From Saccharopolyspora spinosa NRRL 18395 (GTDB taxonomy: Bacteria; Actinomycetota; Actinomycetes; Mycobacteriales; Pseudonocardiaceae): a DNA stretch of 54,722 nt. Positions 25,017-33,851 of the stretch are shown piece after piece (position 1 is the first letter of the stretch; each line of letters starts with the position of its first letter). The translations under genes were made by a program, and so were the position numbers. Under the pieces are notes generated by a model. The model ran no database searches. It was not told where the DNA came from and saw only the letters and a list, made by a program, of their open reading frames with translations. Where the stretch lies: contig NZ_GL877879.1 in NCBI RefSeq assembly GCF_000194155.1, positions 1,304,020 through 1,358,741 on the forward strand. The letters run 5' to 3'.

Positions 25017-27269
25017 TCAGAGGTCGTAGGGGTCGTACGACCGCTTCGGTTTCGTCGTTCGTCCACTTCGGACTTCCTTGCCGCGGGCGGGTTTCGCCGC
25101 GCGCCGCCGGGCTGGCCGGTCGTGGATGACCAGTTCCACTCCGTCGGCCAGTTCGAGCACCCCGCCCGGGGCCAGGCCGAGCGGTTCGCCGGACGGCCCG
25201 GTCAACACCGGCCCGCCCGCTGCCCGCTGCACCCGGTAGCGATCCCCGCCGGAGCCCGCGGTGATGCGGGTGTCGGCGGCGCTTTCGCCGCGGTGGACGC
25301 CGAAGCGGAACTCCACCCCGTGCTGGTGTGCCTTGACCGAGTTGCCGGTGGGCTGTCCGTGGCGGCGCAGCTCGACCCGGATCCCGCGGACGTCGCGCTC
25401 GGCGTTGCGCCGCCGCCTCCGCAGCAGGACCGCGCCGACCGCCGCGGTGGCCGCGGCGAAGAGCAGGACCCAAAGCCACCAAAGGGATTCGTACCACGAC
25501 GGCGGCGCCACGACTTCGCGCTCGAACACCGGATCGCGCAGCACCGCACCGGTGGCCTCGTCCACCAGTCGGATGCGGCCCTGGTTCGATCCCAGCGCGG
25601 TCGCCGGGTCAAAGGTGAGGGTGAAACCCAGCCGCTGCGAGCCCGCCGCCGGCGGGACCACCAGCTTCTCCGGCGAGGCCGTCACCAGCGCTCCCTGGCT
25701 GAGATCGGTCAGCTCGATCCGGATGGTCCTGGGCTGACCGGTCGCGTTGTTGACGTCGATGCTGCCGTTCAGCGAGGTTCCGGCGACGACTTCGGCTTCC
25801 GCGTCATCGAGGTTCAGCACGCTCTGCACTCCTCCCGCTCCGGACGAGATCCGGGTGGGCAAGATCTGGTGGTCGCCGCTCACGCCGACCCCGGTGATGC
25901 CGCCGACGAAGTCCAGCCGCCCCGTCGCGGTCTCGGGCACGACGATCCGGCCCTGGTACTCGCCGTCGCCGTCCTCGTCCGACAGCTCGACCGGCGGGAC
26001 CGGGGCGAACCCGTCCCCGCGCAGTTCCGCGGTCAACGTCAGGCCTTTCAGCTGCTCCGGGTCCTTGATCGCCGTCCTGGCGCCGCGCACCCGCATGAAG
26101 AACTGCACCGCAGATCCCGGGGCCGGGGTCTGCGGCGCGATGTACGGGAGCGCGCGGACCGCCCCCTGGAAGACCGTCATGGCCCCGACTTCTTGCGGCG
26201 GCACTCCCGGCCGGGACTCCAGCAGCACGGTCCAGCGGCCCGGTGTCGGGTTGAGGATCCGCATCGCCTCGGCCTCGGTGTCCTGGCCGCCCAGCTCGAA
26301 GTGGGAGCCGCCGAAGTCGCCGTTGGCCGGGACCTTCCCGCCGTTCGGGTCGAGGTAGCTGACCAGGATCCGCGGGTCGCGCTTGAACACCAGGATCGTG
26401 CCTTCGCTGGCGATGGCCGGGACTTCCACGGGCAGCTCGACCGTCCCGCCGGAGGGCAGCTGGCCGGGCACGGGCTCCCCGACGCTCGTGCAGCGGGCCG
26501 AGCTGGACGCCCGGCCGATGGCCCCCCAAAGGTCGGCGGACTCCTTGATCACCGTCGCGCTCGGCGGCGCGGTGCGCAGCCCGCAACGGTCCTGCGCGGC
26601 ACCGGTGGCGAACTCGTCGAGCTGCTTCTGGTCTGCCTGGCCGAATCCCAGCGGCCAGACGCTGACGCCGGCGTGGTTCAGCTCGTCCAGCACGCCGGAG
26701 AGCCGGAACCGCGCGGTGGCGTTGCGCTCATCGGCGGTCCTGCCGTACTCGGGGCTGTCGCGCACGTCCAGCATGCCATCGGTCAACAAGAAGACGATCT
26801 TGGGCTGTCCCTCGGCGCTCGGCTGGCTGAGGTAGCTCAGCGCCTGGCGCAGGGCCTGGACGTGGTCCGTGCCGTCGCCCTCGGCCGGGGCGCGCCGGTG
26901 GATGCCGCCGACGCAGTCGCCGAGGAACTGCCGGCTCTGCGGCGAATCCGGTTTCGTCGGCGGGCAGACCGGGTCGACCGCCGACCGGCCAGGCGCGTTC
27001 GCGCTGCCGAAACCCAGCACCGACACGGTGGAATCCCGGGCCGGCTCGCCCTGGACGATCACCCGCGCGGCGTCGCGCTCGGCGGCTACGTCCTGCTCGG
27101 TCAGGCTCCCGGACTGGTCGACCAGCAGCACGATCTGCACCGGCTGCAGCGCGGGCGGCGCGTCCTGCGCCGACGCTGGTGGCAGCGCGGTCAGCGGCAC
27201 CACGCCGGCCAGCAGCAGCGCTGCGGTCCTGGCGGCCCACCGCCCGGTTGCCGATCGCAATTCACGCAT
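25017..27269 (-). CDS. Secreted/membrane-anchored von Willebrand factor A protein
   Basis: A 750-aa protein. It has a signal peptide (about residues 1-35, ending near 'PPASAQDA'), a vWA domain with an intact MIDAS (DQSGS at 51-55, a Thr in 'GDGTDH', Asp in 'LLTDGML'), several beta-sandwich-like extracellular segments, one membrane helix (about 592-616) and a 130-aa basic cytoplasmic tail that contains an FHA-like beta pattern ('LGLAPGGVLELADGVELVIHD'). The MIDAS metal site mediates protein contacts. I chose the ATG at 27269 because GGGGGAAGGG precedes it; it overlaps the CHAT stop by 8 bp. It could pass an outside signal to the cytoplasmic GTPases; that is inference. Confidence 0.83.
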   Translation of the reverse strand: MRELRSATGRWAARTAALLLAGVVPLTALPPASAQDAPPALQPVQIVLLVDQSGSLTEQDVAAERDAARVIVQGEPARDSTVSVLGFGSANAPGRSAVDPVCPPTKPDSPQSRQFLGDCVGGIHRRAPAEGDGTDHVQALRQALSYLSQPSAEGQPKIVFLLTDGMLDVRDSPEYGRTADERNATARFRLSGVLDELNHAGVSVWPLGFGQADQKQLDEFATGAAQDRCGLRTAPPSATVIKESADLWGAIGRASSSARCTSVGEPVPGQLPSGGTVELPVEVPAIASEGTILVFKRDPRILVSYLDPNGGKVPANGDFGGSHFELGGQDTEAEAMRILNPTPGRWTVLLESRPGVPPQEVGAMTVFQGAVRALPYIAPQTPAPGSAVQFFMRVRGARTAIKDPEQLKGLTLTAELRGDGFAPVPPVELSDEDGDGEYQGRIVVPETATGRLDFVGGITGVGVSGDHQILPTRISSGAGGVQSVLNLDDAEAEVVAGTSLNGSIDVNNATGQPRTIRIELTDLSQGALVTASPEKLVVPPAAGSQRLGFTLTFDPATALGSNQGRIRLVDEATGAVLRDPVFEREVVAPPSWYESLWWLWVLLFAAATAAVGAVLLRRRRRNAERDVRGIRVELRRHGQPTGNSVKAHQHGVEFRFGVHRGESAADTRITAGSGGDRYRVQRAAGGPVLTGPSGEPLGLAPGGVLELADGVELVIHDRPARRRAAKPARGKEVRSGRTTKPKRSYDPYDL

Positions 27270-29991
27270 CCCTTCCCCCGGAGCGTCGACGCACCGCACC
27301 CCACCACCGGGAAAGCGGCTCGTACCAGAAGTTCTGGTGCCCGACGTCGCCGTAGAGCGTCCACAACGCCCAGCGCGCCGGATGGCCGTCCGCGTGGTGC
27401 TGCACGTGTTCCTCGCGCAGCGCCCGGAAAAGCGCGACGTCGCGCGGGTGGCGGCGCAGGTTCTTCTCGAAGCCGTCCAGCACCCGGGCGGCGACGACGT
27501 CGAGCGCGTCCCACCGGGCGGCCACCACCGACGAAGCTCCGGCCAGGAACGCGGCGCGGACGAAACCGGTGCGCTCGTCGCGGCCGATGCGTTCGGCCAT
27601 CCCGGATTCGCACGAGCCCAGCATCAGCGTGCCGGTGCGGCGCAGGTTCATCTCCTGGAACTCGCGTGCGCTCAGGTGCCCGGATTCCCCCTTCGGCGCG
27701 AGGAAGAGGATCGATTCCGGGGCGGAAGCCGGCTGGAACTCACCGTGCCCGTCGACGCGGACCAGGCGGAACTGCCCGGACGCCAACTCCTCGCGCAAGG
27801 CTGCGGGGGTAGCCGCGGCCCTGCTCAGCACCTTGCGGCCGACCACCTCCGTGGCAGCCTCGAGCGCCTCCTCCTCGTCGGCGGCGGCGCCGGCGGCCTC
27901 CGGTGCCACGGCTTCCGGTTGCACCAGCAACATCTGCTCCCCCAACGTTCCCCGCTGCCCGCGGGCTCGTCGGCGCAGCGGTCGCCTGATGGACAGGCAC
28001 GGGAGATCGGACAGCGCGTACTTGCCGCCGAGCAGCTCGCCCGACGGCCCCGGGCAGGGCAGCAGCGCGAACGGGATCTCCGCGAGGTCACCCCCGGCGA
28101 CCACAGCGATCCGCTCGATGTGCCCGGGCAGCTTCCAGAGCCGACCGATCCCCAACCTGCGTACGACCGCGTGCAGCTTCTGATCGAAGTGGCACGTCTC
28201 GGAGTTCCTGGGCTTCCGCAGCCGCCCTTCGAGCCGGACGCCGTTCGCCCAGCAGTCCTTCAGTTCGCCGATCGCCTCCGCGAGGTCGATCTTGGTGCTG
28301 CCAGGTGCGCCGCGCACCGATGCGTGCCGCACGTGCACCCCGAATGGCCCCCTACGCCAGACGAACGCGTGGTGGACCCCGTCCGGGGTGGCGTGCAGCA
28401 TCCAGATCAGCTGCTTGCGCGGGAGACCGCGCGCGGCCTGGCGAATCCACCGCCGCGCGCCGGCGAGATCGCCGAGTCCGGGCAGATCGCGCACCAACGG
28501 CTGCTCGTCGGGCAGGATCCGCGGCAGGATCGCGGAACCCCTGGCGGCTTCCATCGCGACGACGGCGGCGACCGCCGCGTGCTTCTCACCGCGCTCGATC
28601 GCCCGGGCCGCCGCCTCGATCCGCTTGTCGAACTCCGTCGGATTCGCCAGCAGCATCCGGATGCGGTTCTCGTCGTCGTCCTGCCGCGACGCCAAGTGCT
28701 CCTCGAGCCGGTGCGCTTCGGCCCAGGCTTCCGCCGCTTTCGCCAGGCCGTCGACGCTGCCACCCAGCTCGCGGAGCCGCTCGTGGGCGTCGCCGAGGCG
28801 TCGCAGTGCGGTGATCCGGTTGACTACCGGCGAATCCTCGGTCGCTGCGCTCACCTCCAGGTGGTGGACCGCCTGCGCAGCGGTGGTCGGATCATGTTCC
28901 AGCTTGGCGATCGCCAGGGCGATTTCGCCCGCGGCTAGGTGCCATTCGGCGACGTGCCAACCGGTGGTCTCGGGTGGGGCTTGCTCGGTGAGCAAGAGCC
29001 GTTCCGCTTCGTCGACCCGCTGCTTGGCCAGGACGCGCCGCTCGGCCTCGTCGGGTTGTCCGGGCTCGGCGAGCCGCATCGCGGCTTCGGCGTAGGCGCG
29101 GGCTGCTTGCAGCAGATGCCCACCCATGCCCACCACGCTGAAGCTGTCGGCGCTGGGATCCAGCCGCCCTGCGACGAGGCGGTTCTCCTCCGGTTGCGGG
29201 GACTGCTCTGCCGCCGCGTAGAGCTCCGGCAGCAGCTCGTCGGCCTGGGTCGAGTGCAACAGGCGCAGCAGGCGGATCTTCGCGAAGAGGAACTGGAACC
29301 GGATGGCCGGATCCAGCTTCCCGGCGAGCGCCGGCGCCAGCTCGGCGAGGGCCTTCTCGTACCACCCGTCCATCCGCAGCTCTTCCGCCCGGACCATCCT
29401 GGCCTGCGGCGAATCGTCATCGCCGCGCACCGCCTTCGACGCGTCGCCGCGTCGTCCTTCGACCGCCCTGATGTCAAGGTCCACTTTGGACGCTGCGGCT
29501 TCGTCTCCCAGCTCGGCGAATACCAACCGCACCTCGCGGAGGTGGCGCAGAGCTTGACCGGTATCCCCGCGCAGAGCGGCAGCGAGGCCCCGGAGCCGGT
29601 CCAGGTGGGCTTCGTCCTCGCGCCGCAGGTGCCCTCCGGCGGCGATCCGATCGATCTCGTCGAGTTCGGCGGCGATCCGGGAGTTGTCCCCCATCGCCAG
29701 GCGTGTCTCGGCGCGCAGCAGCCGCAGCTGGAGGTTTTCCCCGTCGTTGTCCAGGTATTCCTCGCAACGGGCCAACGCGGTCGTGCTGTCGTCGAGGGCC
29801 CGGAGCCGGCTCACGTGCTCCGCGGCGAGCGCGGCGGCCAGCGCCGGACTGCCGGAGGCGAGGCGAACCGACTGCCCGTACAACCGGTCCATCGCTGGCA
29901 CGTCCTCCCGTTCGAACGCTTCCCAGGCCGCGCCGAGCGCCACGGCCAGCGGCGTCCCCGCGTCCACTGCGAACTCCGCTGGTCCGGTCAT
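27262..29991 (-). CDS. CHAT-domain caspase-like protease with TPR-like N-terminus
   Basis: A 909-aa protein. Residues 1 to about 480 are helical repeats resembling TPRs. The C-terminal 350 residues form a CHAT (caspase HetF-associated with TPRs) domain. The catalytic pair is visible: His about 749 in 'VRVDGHGEF' and Cys about 794 in 'LGSCESGMAER', followed by the typical 'AAFLAGASSVVAARWDALD'. There is no signal peptide, so it acts in the cytoplasm. CHAT proteases serve as effectors in bacterial immune and cell-death systems by cleaving partner proteins. The ATG at 29991 overlaps the upstream stop (ATGA); in-frame ATGs further upstream lie inside the previous gene. Its substrate is not identified. 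Confidence 0.88.
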   Translation of the reverse strand: MTGPAEFAVDAGTPLAVALGAAWEAFEREDVPAMDRLYGQSVRLASGSPALAAALAAEHVSRLRALDDSTTALARCEEYLDNDGENLQLRLLRAETRLAMGDNSRIAAELDEIDRIAAGGHLRREDEAHLDRLRGLAAALRGDTGQALRHLREVRLVFAELGDEAAASKVDLDIRAVEGRRGDASKAVRGDDDSPQARMVRAEELRMDGWYEKALAELAPALAGKLDPAIRFQFLFAKIRLLRLLHSTQADELLPELYAAAEQSPQPEENRLVAGRLDPSADSFSVVGMGGHLLQAARAYAEAAMRLAEPGQPDEAERRVLAKQRVDEAERLLLTEQAPPETTGWHVAEWHLAAGEIALAIAKLEHDPTTAAQAVHHLEVSAATEDSPVVNRITALRRLGDAHERLRELGGSVDGLAKAAEAWAEAHRLEEHLASRQDDDENRIRMLLANPTEFDKRIEAAARAIERGEKHAAVAAVVAMEAARGSAILPRILPDEQPLVRDLPGLGDLAGARRWIRQAARGLPRKQLIWMLHATPDGVHHAFVWRRGPFGVHVRHASVRGAPGSTKIDLAEAIGELKDCWANGVRLEGRLRKPRNSETCHFDQKLHAVVRRLGIGRLWKLPGHIERIAVVAGGDLAEIPFALLPCPGPSGELLGGKYALSDLPCLSIRRPLRRRARGQRGTLGEQMLLVQPEAVAPEAAGAAADEEEALEAATEVVGRKVLSRAAATPAALREELASGQFRLVRVDGHGEFQPASAPESILFLAPKGESGHLSAREFQEMNLRRTGTLMLGSCESGMAERIGRDERTGFVRAAFLAGASSVVAARWDALDVVAARVLDGFEKNLRRHPRDVALFRALREEHVQHHADGHPARWALWTLYGDVGHQNFWYEPLSRWWGAVRRRSGGRDA

Positions 29992-32750
29992 GAGCCGCAT
30001 TCCTCGTCCCGCGTCGGCGGATTCAGGCCGTCGCTCGGCTGGCACTGCTGCACGAGCACGACCTGGTTGCTGGGGCTGACGGGCAGGGGAACCCCGAACG
30101 GCCCGGATCCCCAGTCACCGCCCGGCCCGCCACCGAACGGCCGACCGAACACGATGTCCTGGTCGGGGGCGGCGAGGGCGCTGACGGTGCCCGTGTCGAG
30201 CAGCGACCAGACCTGCCCTTCCGCGGAGATCGGGCTGACACCCGGACCGAGGACCACCACCGGCTCCGCGATCCTGACGCGCACCCGAGCGTTGCGCTCG
30301 ATCGGCCGCGGCAGGTGCGTCGACCGATCGGCCAGGACGTAGACGGAGGCGGTGGCGGGCACCTGGCGGAGCAGTTCGCCGTACGTCGTGGTGAACGGCT
30401 CCGAGATCTCCTGAAGCCTGGACATCTCGATGCCTGGCAGCTGCGCGGGCCGCTGGACGCTGAGGTAGGACTCGCCGGGCACCACCTCCGCGACGAAGCC
30501 CGCCTGGTTCGGCGCCTGACCGATTGTTTTCCGGACCCAGCCATCGGCGAAGCGGTAGCCAGTCCCACCCGCTTCGGGGTAGCTGTAGAGGAAGCCGGGC
30601 GCGTTCTCCAACCCGTGCGCCGGGTCCTGCCGATCCCGCTTGACCAGATCCCGGAACCGGCCGAGCAGACCGAGATTCACGACGATGTCGGTCTGCCGCA
30701 CCCCGCTGGCCTCCGGGCGCAGCGCGGCCACCGTCCCGAACGGCTGCCCCTGGGCCTGGACACCGGCGGAGATGCCGTGCTCGCCGGAACGCATCGCCAT
30801 CTCGACCAGGCGTCCGTCCTCGCCCCGGAATCGCGCCTCGCCGAACGGGATCTCCCTGCGCGGCGCGCCTTCGGTCACCACCGACGCACCATCCGGGCCG
30901 CGCCGGACACCCCGGGTCAGGCCCTCCGGCGACCCCGCGTCGCCGAGCTGCCTGATCTGGGCCGTTCCGGTGGACTGGTCGACGTTGGTGGCGGCGGGAT
31001 CGACCGGCTTGGCCCGCCGCATCCCGGGCGGGAGCGGGTTTTCGGCGGGTGTACCGCCATGCCGCGCCAGGGAATCGCCGAGCGTGACACCACCGTACAC
31101 ATAGGACAAACCGCAGTCGGAGAACGCGGGCGAGGGAACGGTAAGCACGGACTCCGCCCGTCCGGGCAGGGACGCCGAGACCGGGCGCGCGCGCTCGCGC
31201 AGCTCGCTGTGCTGCTCGTGCCAGTCTGCGAACCGCAGGTCGGACCTGATCTCGTCGTCCGGCAGCTGCGGCAGGGATTGCCCACTCCCGGCGAGCCATT
31301 CGAGGGCCCCGGACCAGCGCATCAGCTCCTCGAGGCGCCAGAACTCGGATTCGTAATCGGCGATGTCCGCGTAGTGGCGATCCCACCAGGCCGATGCGCG
31401 CCCCATGCGGTAGGTGGCTTCGAGCTCCTGCCCGCCGGGCCCCTGCGAGCGCACGAACAGCCGGGTCGCCTGGGCGCCGATGTCGACGCCGTCCGGTCGG
31501 TAGTCGAACGCGCCGTCGGCCTGGCCCAGCCACAGCCGCGCCGATTCCGCGGGCGGCGACCGCTCCCCCGCCGGCGGGCAAAGCCCGGCTGGGGTGGGGG
31601 CTTCCGGGTTCGGCACGAACCCGGAAACCCTTCCGCCGGAAGGAACCCCCGCGCCCACTCCGGCCACCCAGTCCTTCATCACCAGGTCGGTGTAGAAGGC
31701 GGTCATGCCGACCTCGGTGCCGGCAGTTTCGCCTTCGTAGCGGGCCTCGTTGACCGCCGGGAGCCCGCTGAGCAGGTTGTGGAGCGCCCACAACTGGGTC
31801 CGGTCCGCAGGCAGGCCCCGGGCGCGCAGCGCATCGGCGGGCGGGTCGCCGCGGAACAGGTGCCCCTCGATGAGGGCGGTGAGCTCGGCATCCCAGTTCC
31901 CGCTGGCGACCCGGCCGACGAGCTCGGGTGCCAGGTCTGGAATGGCGGCCCGGATCTCGTCCGGGCTCGAAATCGGCTTGGGGTCCAAGGAGAATCCCGG
32001 CCCCGGTTCACCATGCTGGCGGTAGCCGCGCTGGAGCACGGAAACGTCCTCCGGCCGGACGTTGCCATCGGGCAGGTCCGGCCAGTTCCACCCGGCCGCC
32101 CAGACCTGCCCGTTCCGCAGTTCCAGCCGCGAGAGGTGATTGGTGTCCGCGAGGAACCCTTCCAGGTCCGCTTGCTGGTCAAGCGGCGCCTCGCGGTAGC
32201 CGTTGGCCGCGCGGAACTCCGCAGCGGGAGTCTTGGGTTGGGCGTACAGCTCAACCTTCTGGTTCTCCGGGCGCATCCGGTACCGGTGCACCTGCACGTC
32301 GACCGGGTCGGAGCCCGCATCGACGCGGTGCTGGTCGAGGAGCCGACCGAGGGTGCGGGACGGGTGCGGGTCGTTCTCCGGCACCAGCAGGTGCAGCGTG
32401 CGGCCGTCGAACAGCGACCGGCCGGGACCTACGGGCTGCTCGACGAGCCCGTCGAACAACGGATCCCGCAGCGGCATCGTGTCGTGCAGGGCATCGACGA
32501 TGCGGTCCTGTTCCACGCCCAGCGACGACGCCAGCGCGAGCCTGGCCCAGTCGCGGATCTGCTCCTCGGCCTCGGCCGGATCGAGCCCGGCCAGCCAGGA
32601 CGCGGCCTTGGAGTACGAAACGAGGTGGGCGTCCTCCTCGCCCGGCTCCCCGGAGCCCGGCCAGGAGCAGGCGTCGGCCACCAGCAGCGTGAGCACGATC
32701 AGCCACCCGGTGACAGCCATGCGCCACCGTCGGCGGGTCGGGTCGGTCAT
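29988..32750 (-). CDS. Large exported or membrane-anchored protein, first gene of the operon
   Basis: A 920-aa protein. An Arg-rich start is followed by a hydrophobic helix (about 11-27) and Cys28 in 'LLVADACSW', an imperfect lipobox; it could be a lipoprotein or a signal-anchor protein. The rest is soluble, rich in Trp, Pro and Gly, and looks like an outside-facing protein with no low-complexity linker. I do not recognise a family. GGAAGG lies 5 bases before the chosen ATG. It heads the six-gene operon, with its stop overlapping the CHAT start by 4 bp, so it may be a surface sensor or scaffold for the system. Confidence 0.65.
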   Translation of the reverse strand: MTDPTRRRWRMAVTGWLIVLTLLVADACSWPGSGEPGEEDAHLVSYSKAASWLAGLDPAEAEEQIRDWARLALASSLGVEQDRIVDALHDTMPLRDPLFDGLVEQPVGPGRSLFDGRTLHLLVPENDPHPSRTLGRLLDQHRVDAGSDPVDVQVHRYRMRPENQKVELYAQPKTPAAEFRAANGYREAPLDQQADLEGFLADTNHLSRLELRNGQVWAAGWNWPDLPDGNVRPEDVSVLQRGYRQHGEPGPGFSLDPKPISSPDEIRAAIPDLAPELVGRVASGNWDAELTALIEGHLFRGDPPADALRARGLPADRTQLWALHNLLSGLPAVNEARYEGETAGTEVGMTAFYTDLVMKDWVAGVGAGVPSGGRVSGFVPNPEAPTPAGLCPPAGERSPPAESARLWLGQADGAFDYRPDGVDIGAQATRLFVRSQGPGGQELEATYRMGRASAWWDRHYADIADYESEFWRLEELMRWSGALEWLAGSGQSLPQLPDDEIRSDLRFADWHEQHSELRERARPVSASLPGRAESVLTVPSPAFSDCGLSYVYGGVTLGDSLARHGGTPAENPLPPGMRRAKPVDPAATNVDQSTGTAQIRQLGDAGSPEGLTRGVRRGPDGASVVTEGAPRREIPFGEARFRGEDGRLVEMAMRSGEHGISAGVQAQGQPFGTVAALRPEASGVRQTDIVVNLGLLGRFRDLVKRDRQDPAHGLENAPGFLYSYPEAGGTGYRFADGWVRKTIGQAPNQAGFVAEVVPGESYLSVQRPAQLPGIEMSRLQEISEPFTTTYGELLRQVPATASVYVLADRSTHLPRPIERNARVRVRIAEPVVVLGPGVSPISAEGQVWSLLDTGTVSALAAPDQDIVFGRPFGGGPGGDWGSGPFGVPLPVSPSNQVVLVQQCQPSDGLNPPTRDEECGS

Positions 32751-33059
32751 GGCTGCCTTCCGATGATCTGCGATCCGCATCTGCGAGGGCTTGCGATCAT
32801 GCACTGACGGACGAGGGAGGGCCCGGCATCGCGCGGCACGATGACCACCGCTCGGGGGGCGCGTCCGCCGCGGTCGAAGGCGCCGCCCGTTCCGGTCGTC
32901 CGTCAGGGGTTGTCGTCAGAACCACCTAGCATGGCGGCTCTCCTTCCGATCGGTCCGGCACGGACCTCGGGTGGGGCCTGGATCGGCCTTCCGGGGCCGG
33001 ACGACCGGATGGCGAGCCGTCGCGGTGCGGCGGACATCCGGTGAGCGCGGAGGAGGCTC
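32751..33059. other. Divergent intergenic region between the two operons
   Basis: 309 bp separating the six-gene minus operon from the two-gene plus operon. It should contain both promoters. No clear -35/-10 pair, palindrome or small gene is visible. It is as GC-rich as the genes. Confidence 0.5.
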
Positions 33060-33851
33060 ATGGGCGTCATCACCTGGGACGGTCACCTGCGGATCGACCA
33101 CCTCCCGGACCGCGGCACGGTCGCCGTCACGCTGCTGACCGCGGAACCGACCCTGGAGGTGCAGTTGCGCAGCGGTCTCGTCGCCGGATTCGTGACCTCC
33201 GATCCGGATGGGCCGCCGACGTTCGTCTCGGTAGCGCTGCGCGACAACGGGATTCCGGACGACGTGGCCGAATTGCTGGGCCCGCGCGTGGCGGCGGCCG
33301 TCGCCGACGCGATAGCCGCGGGCGATCCAGGGGGTTGGCTCGAACTCGACCTCGGCGAGGTCGACGGCCTCGCCGAGGCCTGGGCACCGTACCGGGCGGT
33401 GGCGCTGGACCCGGCGGTCCCAGCACCCCGGGGCACGCTGGGCGCCTGGGCGGGCGAGCTGTGGACGCGGCTGGACCTGGCGGGCTGGGCCGATGCCCTG
33501 CGGGGCCCGGAACTGCGTTTCAGATCCGGGGAATCCGGCGAGCGGGAACCGGATCCGCCTGCGGCGCAGGAGATCTGGCGGTTGCCCGACGAGCTCGCCG
33601 CCGCGGTCGGGGTGGCACCCGAAGTGACGTGGACGATTCGACCGCTGGCTGGGGGTGCGGTCGAAATCGACCTGGCCGTTCGGCCCGCCGGAGCTGCGGC
33701 GAACGCCGTGCTCCAGGCGGGCCCGGACGACGGCTCGCAGCACTGGGAAACGTTCGAGCCGGATCCCTCCGGTGTCCTGCGCGCGCGGCTGGTCGCCGCC
33801 GGCGATCCGGTCGGCGTGCGGTTCCGCTCCGAGAGCCGGAGGCCGGCATGA
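33060..33851 (+). CDS. Hypothetical protein, 263 aa, divergent operon gene 1
   Basis: A soluble acidic protein, mostly beta/alpha by composition, starting 'MGVITWDGHLRIDHLPDRG'. A strong GGAGGAGG site lies just upstream of the ATG. No membrane helix, signal peptide or known motif is seen. Its stop overlaps the start of the next gene by 4 bp (ATGA), so the two are made together. It is transcribed away from the tubulin/CHAT operon, across a 309-bp shared regulatory region, which suggests a linked role. Confidence 0.7.
   Translation: MGVITWDGHLRIDHLPDRGTVAVTLLTAEPTLEVQLRSGLVAGFVTSDPDGPPTFVSVALRDNGIPDDVAELLGPRVAAAVADAIAAGDPGGWLELDLGEVDGLAEAWAPYRAVALDPAVPAPRGTLGAWAGELWTRLDLAGWADALRGPELRFRSGESGEREPDPPAAQEIWRLPDELAAAVGVAPEVTWTIRPLAGGAVEIDLAVRPAGAAANAVLQAGPDDGSQHWETFEPDPSGVLRARLVAAGDPVGVRFRSESRRPA

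Noticed and set aside
30315..32807. 830-codon plus-strand frame opposite the 920-aa gene
   Set aside because: Composition (Arg/Gly/Leu, His-rich) typical of high-GC antisense; the minus frame has a signal helix, an RBS and an ATGA link to the CHAT gene.
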